From positions 1 to 8,795 of the forward strand of contig JBAYVV010000167.1 of NCBI GenBank assembly GCA_041674465.1: a stretch of DNA of 8,795 bases, in the 5' to 3' direction. This DNA comes from JACRAR01 sp041674465. GTDB lineage: Bacteria > Pseudomonadota > Gammaproteobacteria > Burkholderiales > Rhodocyclaceae. This document shows, one piece after another, positions 8,333 to 8,795 of this stretch. The number at the start of each line of letters is the position of its first letter. The first letter of the stretch is position 1. The position numbers and the translations under genes are program-made. The notes beneath the pieces were generated by a model. It saw only the letters and a list, made by a program, of their open reading frames with translations. It ran no database searches and was not told the DNA's origin.

Positions 8333-8361
8333 CTGACAGCACTCTCCGGCTATGCAATAAT
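8333..8361 (+). promoter_or_regulatory. Extended -10 promoter of the small lipoprotein gene
   Basis: CTGACA (8333-8338, 5 of 6 to TTGACA), a 17-bp spacer, and AATAAT (8356-8361, 5 of 6 to TATAAT). The TG of an extended -10 element sits at 8353-8354, one base upstream of the -10 box. This is the best promoter match I found in the window. The start would be near 8368, giving a leader of about 77 bases before the ATG at 8445. It separates the lipoprotein gene transcriptionally from glgP. Confidence 0.65.
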
Positions 8362-8381
8362 TCGTCTCCTGTCGCAATTGG

Positions 8382-8408
8382 CCGCACATTTGGCGGAAAA
8401 ATTTGCGG
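8382..8408 (+). other. Hairpin in the leader of the lipoprotein mRNA
   Basis: CCGCACATTT (8382-8391) can pair with AAATTTGCGG (8399-8408) in a 10-position stem with one C-T mismatch and a 7-base loop GGCGGAA. The loop's own GCGG (8393-8396) could instead pair with CCGC (8382-8385), so two structures are mutually exclusive. It lies about 15-40 bases after the predicted transcription start and about 25 bases before the ribosome-binding site. A role in mRNA stability or control is possible but unproven. Confidence 0.45.
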
Positions 8409-8431
8409 TAATCGTTGATGACTTGCATGAT

Positions 8432-8436
8432 GGGAG
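8432..8436 (+). promoter_or_regulatory. Shine-Dalgarno that selects the lipoprotein start
   Basis: GGGAG lies 8 bases before the ATG at 8445 but only 2 bases before the in-frame ATG at 8439, and it overlaps or follows two further in-frame ATGs at 8427 and 8430. The spacing favours 8445, which also gives a standard lipoprotein signal peptide. Confidence 0.65.
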
Positions 8437-8444
8437 AAATGAAC

Positions 8445-8570
8445 ATGCGCAAACTGAATGGATGGATCCTGCTTCTGGCAGCTTTGCTGCTGGGCGCATG
8501 CAGTACCGTACAGGGAATCGGCAAGGATCTCGAAAAAGGCGGCGAGGCAATCCAGAAGGCCGCCAAATAA
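8445..8570 (+). CDS. Entericidin EcnA/B-family small lipoprotein
   Basis: A 41-codon gene ending in TAA at 8568-8570. Residues 1-18 form a lipoprotein signal peptide: positively charged MRK, a hydrophobic stretch WILLLAALLLG, and the lipobox LLGAC with the acylated cysteine at C19. The predicted mature peptide is only 23 residues, CSTVQGIGKDLEKGGEAIQK plus AAK, and would be anchored in the cell envelope. The pattern GxGKDLEKGGEAIQKAA matches the entericidin family, whose E. coli members EcnA and EcnB are described as an antidote/toxin lipoprotein pair. Only one copy is visible here, so a toxin-antidote role should not be assumed; many proteobacteria carry single members of unknown function. 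The gene has its own promoter (8333-8361), a good ribosome-binding site and a hairpin after the stop. It is easily missed by length filters. Confidence 0.85.
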   Translation: MRKLNGWILLLAALLLGACSTVQGIGKDLEKGGEAIQKAAK

Positions 8571-8592
8571 TCGAAATTTGGCAAGCAACGCT

Positions 8593-8630
8593 CGCAAAAT
8601 TCTCACAAGGAATCTTGCGGTCTTAATTAT
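8593..8630 (+). terminator. Possible Rho-independent terminator after the lipoprotein gene
   Basis: CGCAAAATTC (8593-8602) pairs with GAATCTTGCG (8610-8619) in a 10-position stem with one A-C mismatch and a 7-base loop, followed by GTCTTAATTATT. It lies 22 bases after the lipoprotein stop. The T-run is interrupted and the stem is AT-rich, so termination would be partial. It also lies within the leader of asd and might affect that gene. Confidence 0.45.
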
Positions 8631-8651
8631 TTATGGAAAGAGGGTAAGCAA

Positions 8652-8795
8652 ATGAAACAAGTCGGTATGGTGGGTTGGCGCGGCATGGTGGGCTCGGTGT
8701 TGCTGCAGCGCATGCAGGAAGAGAAGGATTTCGATTTGATCGAACCGGTCTTCTTCACAACCTCGAATATTGGCGGCAGCGCGCCCAAGTTCGCC
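8652..8795 (+). CDS. asd: Aspartate-semialdehyde dehydrogenase, N-terminal part (3' end outside window)
   Basis: Reduces beta-aspartyl phosphate to aspartate semialdehyde with NADPH, the branch-point step to lysine/diaminopimelate, methionine and threonine. The first 48 codons are visible and the frame runs off the right edge; the full protein would be about 370 residues. MKQVGMVGWRGMVGSVLLQR contains the Rossmann glycine pattern G8-x-x-G11-x-x-G14, and the following segment EPVFFTTSNIGGSAP is typical of the proteobacterial Asd branch. The ATG at 8652 is preceded by AGAGGG (8639-8644) at 7 bases. No strong promoter of its own is evident, so it may depend partly on the lipoprotein promoter. 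Diaminopimelate is needed for the cell wall, so this gene is normally essential. Confidence 0.94.
   Translation, partial: MKQVGMVGWRGMVGSVLLQRMQEEKDFDLIEPVFFTTSNIGGSAPKFA

Noticed and set aside
8378..8626. 82-codon + strand frame overlapping the small lipoprotein gene
   Set aside because: Out of frame with the lipoprotein, no ribosome-binding site, polar low-information sequence; the entericidin frame explains the region better.

Overview
The window is a compact, high-GC (about 60% by eye), almost fully coding stretch with every gene on the + strand. The proteins (chorismate synthase, a HcaT/LacY-like MFS permease, GlgX, a short-type MalQ, GlgP, an entericidin-like lipoprotein, Asd) and the codon choice suggest a proteobacterium, most likely a betaproteobacterium (Rhodocyclales or Nitrosomonadales would fit). 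That placement rests on recognising family resemblance by eye, not on a search.

Layout. (1) 1-777: the 3' part of aroC, open at the left edge. (2) 741-1943: a 12-helix MFS permease whose start overlaps the end of aroC, so the two are probably one transcript. (3) 1944-2048: a short gap with a 10-bp tandem repeat at the permease stop codon and no convincing promoter. (4) 2049-8265: an alpha-glucan (glycogen) breakdown cassette, glgX - malQ - glgP. glgX and malQ overlap by 17 bp. glgP follows after 96 bp that hold a plausible promoter and a 10-bp palindrome. (5) 8266-8651: a 41-residue entericidin-family lipoprotein gene with its own well-formed extended -10 promoter, a hairpin in its leader and a hairpin after its stop codon. 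(6) 8652-8795: the first 48 codons of asd, open at the right edge.

How the genes work together. GlgP phosphorolyses the outer chains of glycogen to glucose-1-phosphate and leaves a limit dextrin. GlgX hydrolyses the alpha-1,6 branches of that dextrin. MalQ rebuilds the released short malto-oligosaccharides into longer chains that GlgP can use again, releasing glucose. All catalytic residues I could check are present, so the pathway looks functional. No glycogen synthesis genes (glgA, glgB, glgC) lie in the window. aroC and asd are housekeeping amino-acid genes that bracket the cassette.

I see no mobile element, CRISPR array, tRNA, rRNA or clearly novel multi-gene system. The least ordinary part is the small lipoprotein gene with its promoter and flanking hairpins, and its unexpected position directly before asd.
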